From the NCBI GenBank assembly GCA_964464035.1, contig CAYXEN010000030.1, forward strand, positions 1 through 29,250: a DNA stretch of 29,250 nt, written 5' to 3'. How positions within the stretch are numbered: position 1 is the first letter of the stretch; each line of letters begins with the position of its first letter. Positions 1-8,052 of this stretch are shown piece after piece. This stretch comes from CAYXEN01 sp964464035 (lineage in GTDB: Bacteria > Krumholzibacteriota > Krumholzibacteriia > WVZY01). Both the position numbers and the translations under genes were made by a program. The notes beneath the pieces were generated by a model, which ran no database searches, was not told where the DNA came from, and worked only from the letters and a program-made list of their open reading frames with translations.

Positions 1-840
1 GCTCGTCACCGCCGTGCCGACCAGGCCCACCGAGGAGGCTTTTCCCTTCCATCGCCGGCACGCTTCGAGGATACCTTCCGTCTCGGCGGCGCGAAAAGGT
101 TTGTACAGGTAGCTCGCCATGCAGAAGCGACACGATGAAACGCAGGATCGGTTCACTTCCACGAGTACGGTGTCCGGGAAGTGAGCATAGGGAGACACGA
201 TTACGCTGGAGATCGGTTCGTATTTCTTTGAAGGTTTCGCTGCGCTTATCGCCGCCTCATCGCCGTATACGCCCCTCTCGGGAATCAAAACGCCCGGCGA
301 TCCGGCGAGCCTGTCGACGGCGTCTTCCCTGTCGCCTCCTCCGCAACAAATCGATTCCAGCGCCTCGGCAAGGTTATCGATCGCCGAATCGAATTCACCG
401 ATGGCAACGGCGTCGCAGTAGGGTGCCATCACGAACGGATTGGCCGTCACGGCCACTCCGCCCGCCACGACCAGAGGATCCGATCGTCTCCTCGCTCCCG
501 CTTCCAGAGGAATGCCTGCGGAGCGTAACAGCGCGAGGAAGTTCACGTAATCCGCTTCGAAGGAAAAGGTGGTCAGGATCGCCGCCGCGGCCGAGAGCTT
601 CTCCGCGGTATCGAAAGTCACGGCCCGGTTCTTCCACGCCTGCGGAAGGGCGAAGGCTCTCTCTACTCGAAACCCGCGCCCGCCGAGCGCTCTCAGGAGA
701 AAATGAAAGGCGAGATTCGACATGCCCACGTGGTACGTATTCGGATAACAGACCACGATGAGAGGCCGGGACCTTTGCAGGTCTCGAGTGTGGATCCTCT
801 TTTCAGAGTCTAGGAGAATTCTGTCGGGTTCAGCCGCCAT
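1..840 (-). CDS. B12-binding-type radical SAM protein, 3' end outside window
   Basis: My own minus-strand translation from ATG at 840 stays open to the window edge, giving 280 residues with no stop. Residues 20-150 look like the Rossmann-like cobalamin-binding half of this family (IVVCYPNTYHVGMSNLAFHF, then VVAGGVAVTANPF and AIGEFDSAI). The radical SAM iron-sulfur motif CVSSCRFC (C-x3-C-x2-C) follows at about residues 234-241, then MASYLYKPFR, a stretch typical of this family. Such proteins bind a 4Fe-4S cluster and S-adenosylmethionine and do radical chemistry, but the substrate of this subgroup is not established. The gene lies 65 nt downstream of the TPR gene on the same strand, so it may be the tail of the dcw transcript. 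No strong Shine-Dalgarno precedes the ATG; TTG at 843 is the only close alternative. The family call is firm and the function unknown. Confidence 0.83.
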   Translation of the reverse strand, partial: MAAEPDRILLDSEKRIHTRDLQRSRPLIVVCYPNTYHVGMSNLAFHFLLRALGGRGFRVERAFALPQAWKNRAVTFDTAEKLSAAAAILTTFSFEADYVNFLALLRSAGIPLEAGARRRSDPLVVAGGVAVTANPFVMAPYCDAVAIGEFDSAIDNLAEALESICCGGGDREDAVDRLAGSPGVLIPERGVYGDEAAISAAKPSKKYEPISSVIVSPYAHFPDTVLVEVNRSCVSSCRFCMASYLYKPFRAAETEGILEACRRWKGKASSVGLVGTAVTS

Positions 841-905
841 CAAGGAATCCCGGGAGTCTATCGCCTTTGCTCTCTCTTGGCCGACGCCGGATCGAGTTCG
901 CCGTT

Positions 906-2558
906 TCAGACGTCCTCGATCTCTATCTTATCATAAACCATCAGCGTCCGCGCCGCGAGATCCGCGGGATTCTTTGCGAGGTAGTTCTGAAGGATCTCGT
1001 CCGCGCGCGGTCCCTCTCCGGATTTGCGGAGAGCGACCACCAACCCCATTACGGCGTTGCGGAAGCCCTTGTTTATCGCCAGGGCGGCCTCGTATTCCCC
1101 CACCGCGCCTTCGTAGTCGCCGCGTCGCATGTGGACGTCCCCGAGGATCTTGTGAAGATCGGCGTAATCCTGATGAAGTTCCAGGGCTTCCCTTATCTGT
1201 GATTCCGCCTTGGCGAGTTCGTCCCTCCGGAGGTGGACGAGAGCGAGCATCTTCTTCGCTTCCACGTAATCCGAGTTCAACGCGAGGGCCTTTTCGAGCG
1301 AGTCCGCAGCTTTCTCGAGCTCACCGGATTCGAAGTAGGCCTTTCCAAGGAGGCACCACGTGTCGGCGTGGGAAGCGTGCTTCTTCGCCAGACTCTGGAG
1401 ACGGTCGAGAGCGTCTCCGCTCGATCCGACGACCAGATTGTATATGCCCAGATCCATCTCGGCGGGGAAGATCTGGGGATTGAGTTGCAAGGCCGTCTCC
1501 AGTTCCTCTTTCGCCGCATCCAGGTCGCCGGAAGCGTGCTTGGCCAACCCCAGCAGATAGTGCGCCTTCGCATAACCGGGCGAGATCTCGAGAGCCTTGC
1601 TCAGGGCCTCCTCGGCCCTTGCGCTCTCACCCAGGGAAAGCAGAACCAGTCCGAGCATGCACTGGACGTCGGCGTATCCCGGGTTCTTGTCCGCCGCCCG
1701 CTCCAGGAATTCGCGGCTCCCTTCGTAGTCGCGGCCCAGGAAGCGGGTCAAGCCCAGGTAATAGAGGGCTTCTCCGTAATCCGGATTCAGCTCCACCGCT
1801 TTCTCGAAGCACGCGGCGGCTTCCTCCATCTCACCCCGGTGCATGAGGGCGAATCCCAGTTTGCAACGCAGATCGGGGTAATGAGGCTTCAAGGCGACGG
1901 CGTCCCGGAAATGATCCACCGCCCGCCTGTAGTCCTTGGCGTTGAAAGCGCGCAACGCTTCCTTCCTGTGCATCTCGTAGGTGGTGTTCTCGATGACCAC
2001 GGCTTTAAGCTCCGTGAGCATGGGGATGTCGAACGAATTGGACTCGATCTTCTCGACGAGAAACTCGCTCAACGGGTGAGACGTGGTCTTGACGATCTCG
2101 ATCGCTTTGGACAGGTATTCCTTTTCGCGCTCGAAAAAACCGCCCTCGTGGAGCACTATCCCCAGGTAGCATAGAGCCTCCGCGTACTCGGGGTTGAGGG
2201 AAACGGCCTTCTCGAGATGGTTGATCGCGTTCGCCGTATCACCCTTCTGGTGATAAGTCACGCCCAGAAAATAGTGAAGGTCGGGATAATGGGAGTTCTT
2301 CGACAAGGCGGCGTTGAGGTGCGAGAGCGCCTTGTCCAGGTCGCCGCGATGAAACTCGGCCATGCCGAGCTTGACATGCGCTTCGGCGGCGTAAAACGCC
2401 CCGAGCTTCGCGATCGGGCTCTTCTGCCCCTTGGCGTGCTCTATGACTTGCTCTAGCACTTCCGCAGCACGGTCGTAGTCACCGTCGTTGAAGAGCTGTA
2501 TGCCGCGCTCGTAGTTCTTGCTCAGCTCACTGCGGAATAGCCGGTTCCATAGCGACAC
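906..2558 (-). CDS. TPR-repeat protein downstream of ftsZ
   Basis: The product is about 550 residues made almost wholly of tetratricopeptide repeats, roughly a dozen 34-residue units (for example DLHYFLGVTYHQKGDTANAI, then HLEKAVSLNPEYAEALCYLG). TPR arrays are protein-protein interaction scaffolds. No signal peptide, membrane helix or catalytic domain is visible, so a cytoplasmic adaptor is the simplest reading. I chose GTG at 2558 because GGGAGG lies 4 nt upstream and the start falls just after the ftsZ stop (2575). The reading frame stays open to another GTG at 2609, which would overlap ftsZ. The 16-nt gap to ftsZ indicates co-transcription with the division genes. The last residues (IEIEDV) are acidic. 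A role in division or envelope growth is inferred from context only. Confidence 0.85.
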   Translation of the reverse strand: MSLWNRLFRSELSKNYERGIQLFNDGDYDRAAEVLEQVIEHAKGQKSPIAKLGAFYAAEAHVKLGMAEFHRGDLDKALSHLNAALSKNSHYPDLHYFLGVTYHQKGDTANAINHLEKAVSLNPEYAEALCYLGIVLHEGGFFEREKEYLSKAIEIVKTTSHPLSEFLVEKIESNSFDIPMLTELKAVVIENTTYEMHRKEALRAFNAKDYRRAVDHFRDAVALKPHYPDLRCKLGFALMHRGEMEEAAACFEKAVELNPDYGEALYYLGLTRFLGRDYEGSREFLERAADKNPGYADVQCMLGLVLLSLGESARAEEALSKALEISPGYAKAHYLLGLAKHASGDLDAAKEELETALQLNPQIFPAEMDLGIYNLVVGSSGDALDRLQSLAKKHASHADTWCLLGKAYFESGELEKAADSLEKALALNSDYVEAKKMLALVHLRRDELAKAESQIREALELHQDYADLHKILGDVHMRRGDYEGAVGEYEAALAINKGFRNAVMGLVVALRKSGEGPRADEILQNYLAKNPADLAARTLMVYDKIEIEDV

Positions 2559-2574
2559 CTTACCTCCCGGGAAC

Positions 2575-3729
2575 TCAATCCACTTGCTTCCTGACGAAAG
2601 TGGGGGCACGGAAGTTGTCCGTGTTGAAGGATCTTATCGAGCCGTTCTCGATGATGAAACTCTCTTCTTTCTCCTCTGCTTCCGGCTCGAGCGCCACGAT
2701 CGCAGGCTTGGTTCCGCCGAGTAACTCCGTGAAGTTTATCTCGGCTTCCGACTCCACTTCCTTCTGCTCGGAAGAGTTGAACCCGGTCGCGATGACCGTC
2801 ACTCTCACTTCGTCCTTGGGGATGTCGTCGTTTATCACCGTGCCCAGGAAGACGTGGGCTTCCGTTCCCGCTTCGTTGTTGATTATGGTGGCGGCCTTGC
2901 TCACCTGCTTGAGACCCAGGGAACTCGATCCGGTGATGTTGACAAGGATGCCCTTCGCTCCCCTTATGGATACGTTGTCGAGCAGCGGGCTGGCGATGGC
3001 CATCCGCGCGGCCTCTTCGGCCGCGTTCTCTCCGGCGGCGATGCCGGTACCCATGATCGCGTCGCCCCCGCCTTTCATGACGCTCCTCACGTCGGCGAAG
3101 TCCAGGTTGACGACACCCGTTTCCGTGATGAGATCCGAGATTCCCCTGGTGGCGTTGCACAGAACTTCGTCCGCCTTGGAGAAAGCCTCGAGAATGCTTG
3201 TGCTCTCATCCGAGATCGAAAGCAGCTTGTCGTTGGGAATCACGATAAGGGTATCGACCGTTTTTTTCAACTGTCGAATTCCCACCTCGGCCTGCTCCTG
3301 CCTTTTGTTGCCTTCGAAGAAGAAAGGCCTCGTTACGATCCCGACGGTGAGCGCCCCGGTCTCCCTGGCCAGTTCCGCGATGATGGGCGAGGCGCCCGTG
3401 CCGGTCCCGCCTCCCATGCCGGCGGTCAGGAAGACCATGTCCGATCCCTTGAGAGCGTCACGGATCTCCTCCACGCTCTCCTCCGCCGCCATTTTTCCCA
3501 CTTCGGGATCTCCTCCCGACCCGAGGCCCCGGGTGAGTTTGGCGCCGATCTGAATCCGACGGTTGGCCTGCGAATCTTCGAGAACCTGAAGATCCGTGTT
3601 GATGCTGATGAACTCCACGCCGCTGAATCCGTTTCCCACCATGCGGTTGACTCCGTTGCCTCCCGCTCCCCCTACTCCGACGACTTTCAGCACAGTGAGT
3701 TTCTTTTCTTCCTCCAGTTGGAAGCGCAT
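2575..3729 (-). CDS. ftsZ: cell division GTPase FtsZ
   Basis: This is the tubulin-like GTPase that polymerises into the cytokinetic Z-ring. At 384 residues it has the usual length. The nucleotide-binding GGAGGNGVNRM lies at residues 20-30, the tubulin signature GGGTGTG at 106-112, and the T7 synergy-loop motif NLDFAD, which completes the GTPase site of the next subunit, at 208-213. A short variable acidic linker leads to the C-terminal peptide APTFVRKQVD, which matches the conserved tail that binds FtsA and other partners. The ATG at 3729 is preceded by AAGGAG with good spacing and lies 15 nt after the ftsA stop. It is the last canonical dcw gene before the TPR gene. Confidence 0.98.
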   Translation of the reverse strand: MRFQLEEEKKLTVLKVVGVGGAGGNGVNRMVGNGFSGVEFISINTDLQVLEDSQANRRIQIGAKLTRGLGSGGDPEVGKMAAEESVEEIRDALKGSDMVFLTAGMGGGTGTGASPIIAELARETGALTVGIVTRPFFFEGNKRQEQAEVGIRQLKKTVDTLIVIPNDKLLSISDESTSILEAFSKADEVLCNATRGISDLITETGVVNLDFADVRSVMKGGGDAIMGTGIAAGENAAEEAARMAIASPLLDNVSIRGAKGILVNITGSSSLGLKQVSKAATIINNEAGTEAHVFLGTVINDDIPKDEVRVTVIATGFNSSEQKEVESEAEINFTELLGGTKPAIVALEPEAEEKEESFIIENGSIRSFNTDNFRAPTFVRKQVD

Positions 3730-3744
3730 ATTTTCTCCTTCCTG

Positions 3745-4977
3745 TTAAATGAAGCTCGCTATTGCCCTCTTCAACTGGTCAAGGGAACGTCTGATCCCTT
3801 TGCTGCCCAAGAACTTTTCACCCCCTTTCGTCTCCTCGTCGCTCTCGTAGAGCATGAGGCCGACGCCGGTTGCATGCATCGGGTGCGATACGACTTCGAC
3901 CAGTCCCTCGACCGATCGGGGGAACCCGATGCGCACCGGAAGATTGAAGACTTGTTCCGCGAGTTCGCGGATCCCCTCGAGCATCGACGATCCGCCGGTG
4001 AGAACCACGCCGGCTCCCAGGAGCTTCTTGACGTCGCTCCTCGTGATCTGGTCGTCTATCAGCGAAAGGAGCTCCGTCACCCTCGGCTCGATGATCCCGG
4101 CGAGGAGCTGCCTGCTGACCGTCTTGTTCTCCCTGCCCGCTATCCCCGGCACCTCGATCTTCTCGTCGACCGAGATCATGCTGGAAACGGCACAACCGTA
4201 GTTGCGCTTTATCTCCTCGGCGTTGACCGGAGCTGTGCGCAGACCGTAGGCCACGTCGCTCGTGATGTTGTTTCCTCCCAACCCGATGACTCCGCTCGCA
4301 ACCACGCCGTTTTCACTGAAGATCATCACGTCCGTCGTCCCTCCGCCGATGTCGATCAGCATGACTCCCAGTTCCTTCTCCTCCCCGGCGAGAACGGCGA
4401 GGCTGGATGCATACGGTTCCAGTACGAGCGCGGCAGGTTCGATCCCGACGTTCAACATGGCCTTGGCTATGTTGTCCAGCGATGAACGGGCGGCGGTGAC
4501 CACGTGCACCCTCGCTTCGAGCCGCGCTCCGTACATTCCTACGGGTTGTCTTATGCCCCGCTGATTGTCGACGATGTATTCCTGGGGAATCGTGTGGATG
4601 ATCTCCCGGTCGAACGGAATGGAGAAGCTCTTGGCGGCCTGCAAGGCGCGCGAGACGTCTTCGCGGGAAATCTCGCTCTCCAGGTTGGGGATGGCCACTA
4701 CTCCCCTGCTGTTCATGCTCCTTATGTGCTCCCCGGCGACGCCTACGTTGAAAGCCTTGACCGACAATCCCGCCATGCGCTCCGCTTCCCTCACCGCCTG
4801 CTCGATCGATTCGGCGGCTTTCTCGATGTCCACCACCACTCCCTGCTTCAATCCCTCCGAGGGCGTTGTGCCGCTGCCGATGACGCGGACGACGCCGTTT
4901 CTCAACTCACCGATCATCGCGGAGATCTTCGTCGTCCCCATGTCGAGGCTGGCCTTGATTTGAACTTCGTTTTTCAC
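3745..4977 (-). CDS. ftsA: cell division protein FtsA
   Basis: This actin/HSP70-fold ATPase tethers FtsZ filaments to the inner membrane and recruits later division proteins. The 410-residue product shows the phosphate-1 motif DMGTTK at residues 12-17, the phosphate-2 motif IDIGGGTTD at 208-216 and the adenosine motif VVLTGGSSMLEG further on. The C-terminal stretch RRSLDQLKRAIASFI fits the amphipathic membrane-targeting helix. The start is GTG at 4977, preceded by AGGTGG about 6 nt upstream and 24 nt after the ftsQ stop. The ftsQ-ftsA-ftsZ order is the classic end of dcw clusters. Confidence 0.97.
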   Translation of the reverse strand: MKNEVQIKASLDMGTTKISAMIGELRNGVVRVIGSGTTPSEGLKQGVVVDIEKAAESIEQAVREAERMAGLSVKAFNVGVAGEHIRSMNSRGVVAIPNLESEISREDVSRALQAAKSFSIPFDREIIHTIPQEYIVDNQRGIRQPVGMYGARLEARVHVVTAARSSLDNIAKAMLNVGIEPAALVLEPYASSLAVLAGEEKELGVMLIDIGGGTTDVMIFSENGVVASGVIGLGGNNITSDVAYGLRTAPVNAEEIKRNYGCAVSSMISVDEKIEVPGIAGRENKTVSRQLLAGIIEPRVTELLSLIDDQITRSDVKKLLGAGVVLTGGSSMLEGIRELAEQVFNLPVRIGFPRSVEGLVEVVSHPMHATGVGLMLYESDEETKGGEKFLGSKGIRRSLDQLKRAIASFI

Positions 4978-5001
4978 TTTTATCCACCTACCTCTCGGGT
5001 G

Positions 5002-5772
5002 TTAGAATGAACTCCTCAAGACGACCTGGTCGTCGAATCTCAAATCGATCAATTTCGCCGTGCTTTCCTCGTTTTCTATCGTGTCTTTCAAGAGAAAGAA
5101 TTTCCGCAGCCTTCGTTCCAACCGCCCGGACCCGAGAAGTACCACGGAGCCCTTGCTTATGGAAATGATCTTGACCCCCTCGGGACCGGTTCTGATCTCG
5201 GAAATGTCGTCGGCGAAGTCTCCCCCCAGCTTCTTGGACAACTCCAAGGCCCGCAAGGCGTTTTGCAGATACTCGTTGGAAGACATCCTGTTTCTCGGGA
5301 TGTCGTCGTCCGCCAGGCCCGTTATGATGGGAAGATCCAGTCTCGGCGTAAGCTCGTCCTGCTCCATTATCATTCCTTCCGCGTCCACCTCCATGAAGTG
5401 ATTCGTGAAAACGAGCGCGACCGGCTCCCTTTCCGTCACCCGGCATATGACCCTGGAGGGGAATACCCGCTTGAGTTTCGCCTGCTTCACGCGCGGCAGC
5501 ATCGAAAGGCGTTTTTCGTACTCCGCGAGGGGAGCCTTGAACATGTTCTGCCCCTTCAAATCCGACAGGACCTGCTCGATCTTCTCCGAGCCGGTACGCC
5601 GTGCTCCTTCGACGCGGATTTCCCTCACGGCCAGCTTCTCGGTCGTCGTCAAGTAGTCGTAGAGATACATCGAAGCGAGAAGAAGCACGCCGAGCGTCAT
5701 GAGCGTAACGATTCTCTTGAGGAGATCTCGGATCTCATGCCCGCGCCTTATCCGTTTCCTACTTTTCGCCAA
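5002..5772 (-). CDS. ftsQ: cell division protein FtsQ/DivIB
   Basis: The 256-residue product is a bitopic membrane protein. It has a basic cytoplasmic N-terminus (KSRKRIRRGHEIRDLLKR), one transmembrane helix at about residues 21-38, a POTRA domain at about 48-118 (REIRVEGARRT onward) and a FtsQ-type beta domain. FtsQ links early and late division proteins through FtsL and FtsB, and in other bacteria restrains septal synthase activation. The start is TTG at 5772, which overlaps the end of murB by 14 nt. I chose it because GAGGTGG lies 6 nt upstream and no ATG or GTG gives the basic segment before the helix. The position between murB and ftsA supports the name. Confidence 0.9.
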   Translation of the reverse strand: MAKSRKRIRRGHEIRDLLKRIVTLMTLGVLLLASMYLYDYLTTTEKLAVREIRVEGARRTGSEKIEQVLSDLKGQNMFKAPLAEYEKRLSMLPRVKQAKLKRVFPSRVICRVTEREPVALVFTNHFMEVDAEGMIMEQDELTPRLDLPIITGLADDDIPRNRMSSNEYLQNALRALELSKKLGGDFADDISEIRTGPEGVKIISISKGSVVLLGSGRLERRLRKFFLLKDTIENEESTAKLIDLRFDDQVVLRSSF

Positions 5773-6685
5773 TTACAACCACCTCCGGTTTGAGGTTTAT
5801 ACCGAACTTCTCCTTCACTTTTTTCTTGGCCAGTTTCATCAGTTCCTCCACATCCCCGGCCCTGGTGTTCGTTCCGACGTTCAAGATGAAATTCGCGTGT
5901 TTCGATGAAATCATGGCGCCGCCTATTCTCTTGCCCTTGAGACCGCAAGCCTCGATCAAGCGACCGGCGAAATCGCCGGGCGGATTGACGAAGGTGCTGC
6001 CGAAACTCCTGGACTCGAGCGGCTGCGTATCTCTGCGTCCCAGCGACTTCGCCAGCATCACCCGGTCCACGCTCCCGCTGCGGCATTCGAAGCTGGCGCT
6101 CAACACCACCGCGCCCCGGGGGAGGTGTGACTTTCGATAGGTGAAATCCCCGCGTCCGGGGCGGAGGGAAACGAGTTCCCCCTTCCCGTCGATCAACCTC
6201 ACCCTGAGAAGCACGTCCGCTATCTCGCGCCCGAAAGCTCCCGCGTTCATCTTCACGGCCCCGCCCACGGAGCCGGGGATGCCGACGGCGAACTCGAGTC
6301 CTGAGCGCTGCATCTTCACCGCTCTGCGCGCCAGACTCGAGAGAGACGCCCCGGCCTCGGCCCGGACGCTCCCCGCGTTGAACGTCACCTTGGCGAGATT
6401 GCCCGCGATCTTGATCACGAGCCCTTCGAATCCCCCGTCTCTTACGAGGAGGTTCGATCCCCGCCCGATCACCACGTATCTCATGTTCTCTCTTATCGCG
6501 TAACGCACCAGGAACACCACCTGCGCAATCGTCCTGGGCAGCGCCACCATCCTTGCCTTGCCGCCCAGTCCTATGGTCGTGTGTCTCGACATCGGTTCAT
6601 CCACGCGAAGGGAACTCCCGAGCTTGGCCTTGATATCCTTTATCGCCTTCTCCTTCACCCCATGTCTGCAATCGTCTTTTCTCAC
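5759..6685 (-). CDS. murB: UDP-N-acetylenolpyruvoylglucosamine reductase MurB
   Basis: This FAD enzyme reduces UDP-GlcNAc-enolpyruvate to UDP-MurNAc with NADPH. The 308-residue product carries GLGGKARM near residue 40, the FAD-binding GRGSNLLV, GIPGSVGGAVKMNAGAFG, the active-site region SFGSTFVNPPGDF and a C-terminal PEVVVIGE with the conserved glutamate. The motif pattern is that of the shorter type II MurB. The reading frame stays open upstream to 6934, but those residues are arginine-rich out-of-frame reading of murC. I place the start at GTG 6685, which overlaps the murC stop as GTGA and has GAGAGG 5 nt upstream. GTG at 6658 is the alternative. The gene overlaps murC by 4 nt and ftsQ by 14 nt. 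Confidence 0.95.
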   Translation of the reverse strand: MRKDDCRHGVKEKAIKDIKAKLGSSLRVDEPMSRHTTIGLGGKARMVALPRTIAQVVFLVRYAIRENMRYVVIGRGSNLLVRDGGFEGLVIKIAGNLAKVTFNAGSVRAEAGASLSSLARRAVKMQRSGLEFAVGIPGSVGGAVKMNAGAFGREIADVLLRVRLIDGKGELVSLRPGRGDFTYRKSHLPRGAVVLSASFECRSGSVDRVMLAKSLGRRDTQPLESRSFGSTFVNPPGDFAGRLIEACGLKGKRIGGAMISSKHANFILNVGTNTRAGDVEELMKLAKKKVKEKFGINLKPEVVVIGEK

Positions 6686-8052
6686 CCCAGCCTCTCGGCC
6701 AGCATCCTGCCGGCGCGATGAATGTCCCCGGCTCCCATGGTGATCACTATGTCGCCGTTCCTGAGGATCTTCATCGTCTCTTCGACCATCTTCTCGAACG
6801 TAGGCGCGGGATCGGCCGGTATCCCCGCATCCCTTATCGCGTCGATGATCAACTGCGAGGTGACTCCCGGTATCGGATCCTCGCCGGCCGCGTATATATC
6901 CGCCACGAACACCTTTTCCGCCCCGCGGAAGCATTCACCGAACTGGTCCGCCATGGCCTGCGTCCGCGTGTAGCGATGGGGTTGAAAGAGCACGATCACC
7001 CTGCCGCCGAAGCTGGTGAGGGCGGCGTTCATCGTGGCGGCGATCTCCGTGGGATGGTGGGCGTAATCGTCCACGATAGTGATCCCGGCGCGGCGGTCCT
7101 TTATCTCGAACCTTCTTCCCACCCCCTGGAATTCTTCGAGCCCCTGCTTCACGAGGTCGAAAGGCACCTCCAGTTCCATACCCACGGCCACCGCGGCGAG
7201 GGCGTTTCGCACGTAGTGATCGCCCGGCATCGTTATGTAGGTTTCTCCGAGCTTTCTTCCCATCGCCTCGATCTCGAAAACCGTCTTGTCCTCCTTGCGC
7301 GACTTCACGCGCCCCTTGATGTCGCCGTTCTCGTCGATGCCGTAGGTCACCTTGCGCCTTCGCACCTTGGGCATTATCGATCTTATGTTGGGATCGTCCA
7401 GGCAAAGGATCACGGAACCGTAGAACGGCACCTTGTTGGCGTACGCTATGAACGCGCTCTTTATGGCATCCATGTCCGCATAATGATCCAGGTGCTCGAG
7501 GTCTATCGTGGTTATGACCGCTATCGTCGAAGGAAGCTTGACGAATTCCCCGTCGCTCTCGTCCGCTTCGGCGACGATGTACCTGCCGCGCCCGAGGACC
7601 GCGTTGCTGCTCGATACCTTGAGCTTTCCGCCGACGACGACCGTCGGATCGAGGCCGCCGTGCGAAAGTACGGACGCGACCAGCGAGGTGGTCGAAGTCT
7701 TTCCATGGGCGCCGGCCACCGTGACGGCGTACTTGAGCCGCATCAACTCGGCCAGCATCTCGGTGCGGGGGATCACGGGTATCGTCTGCTTGCCCGCCTC
7801 GACGATCTCGGGGTTGCTGAGATTCACGGCGCTCGAATAAACCACGACATCGGCGCCGTGAACGTTTTCTTTCTTGTGACTGAAGCTTATCTTCGCACCC
7901 ATCGATTCGAGATGTTCCGTCAGCTCCGACGACTTGATGTCGGAGCCGGACACTTCGAAGCCGAGATTGAGCAGGACCTCGGCGATCCCGCTCATGCCGA
8001 TTCCCCCGATCCCGACGAAATGTATCCTTCTCGTTCTTCCCAGGTAGACCAT
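6682..8052 (-). CDS. murC: UDP-N-acetylmuramate--L-alanine ligase MurC
   Basis: This cytoplasmic ATP-dependent ligase adds the first amino acid (L-Ala) of the peptidoglycan stem peptide to UDP-MurNAc. The 456 residues include the N-terminal Rossmann motif GIGGIGMSGIAE (about 14-25), the Mur-ligase P-loop AGAHGKTST at 113-121, a central EADESDGEF and the C-terminal-domain motif DDYAHHPTEI. The length is normal for the family. ATG at 8052 shares one base with the murG stop (TGATG), so the two genes look translationally coupled. The 3' end overlaps the murB start by 4 nt. Confidence 0.98.
   Translation of the reverse strand: MVYLGRTRRIHFVGIGGIGMSGIAEVLLNLGFEVSGSDIKSSELTEHLESMGAKISFSHKKENVHGADVVVYSSAVNLSNPEIVEAGKQTIPVIPRTEMLAELMRLKYAVTVAGAHGKTSTTSLVASVLSHGGLDPTVVVGGKLKVSSSNAVLGRGRYIVAEADESDGEFVKLPSTIAVITTIDLEHLDHYADMDAIKSAFIAYANKVPFYGSVILCLDDPNIRSIMPKVRRRKVTYGIDENGDIKGRVKSRKEDKTVFEIEAMGRKLGETYITMPGDHYVRNALAAVAVGMELEVPFDLVKQGLEEFQGVGRRFEIKDRRAGITIVDDYAHHPTEIAATMNAALTSFGGRVIVLFQPHRYTRTQAMADQFGECFRGAEKVFVADIYAAGEDPIPGVTSQLIIDAIRDAGIPADPAPTFEKMVEETMKILRNGDIVITMGAGDIHRAGRMLAERLG

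Noticed and set aside
135..1483. Two arginine- and proline-rich plus-strand frames (135-761 and 758-1483).
   Set aside because: They are antisense to the radical SAM and TPR genes, which have clear motifs. The extreme Arg and Ser content is typical of a non-coding frame.
2854..4485. A 543-codon plus-strand frame opposite ftsZ and ftsA.
   Set aside because: It crosses two well-conserved genes on the other strand and its composition is that of a shadow frame. The same applies to plus-strand frames at 6718-8364 and 10620-12038.
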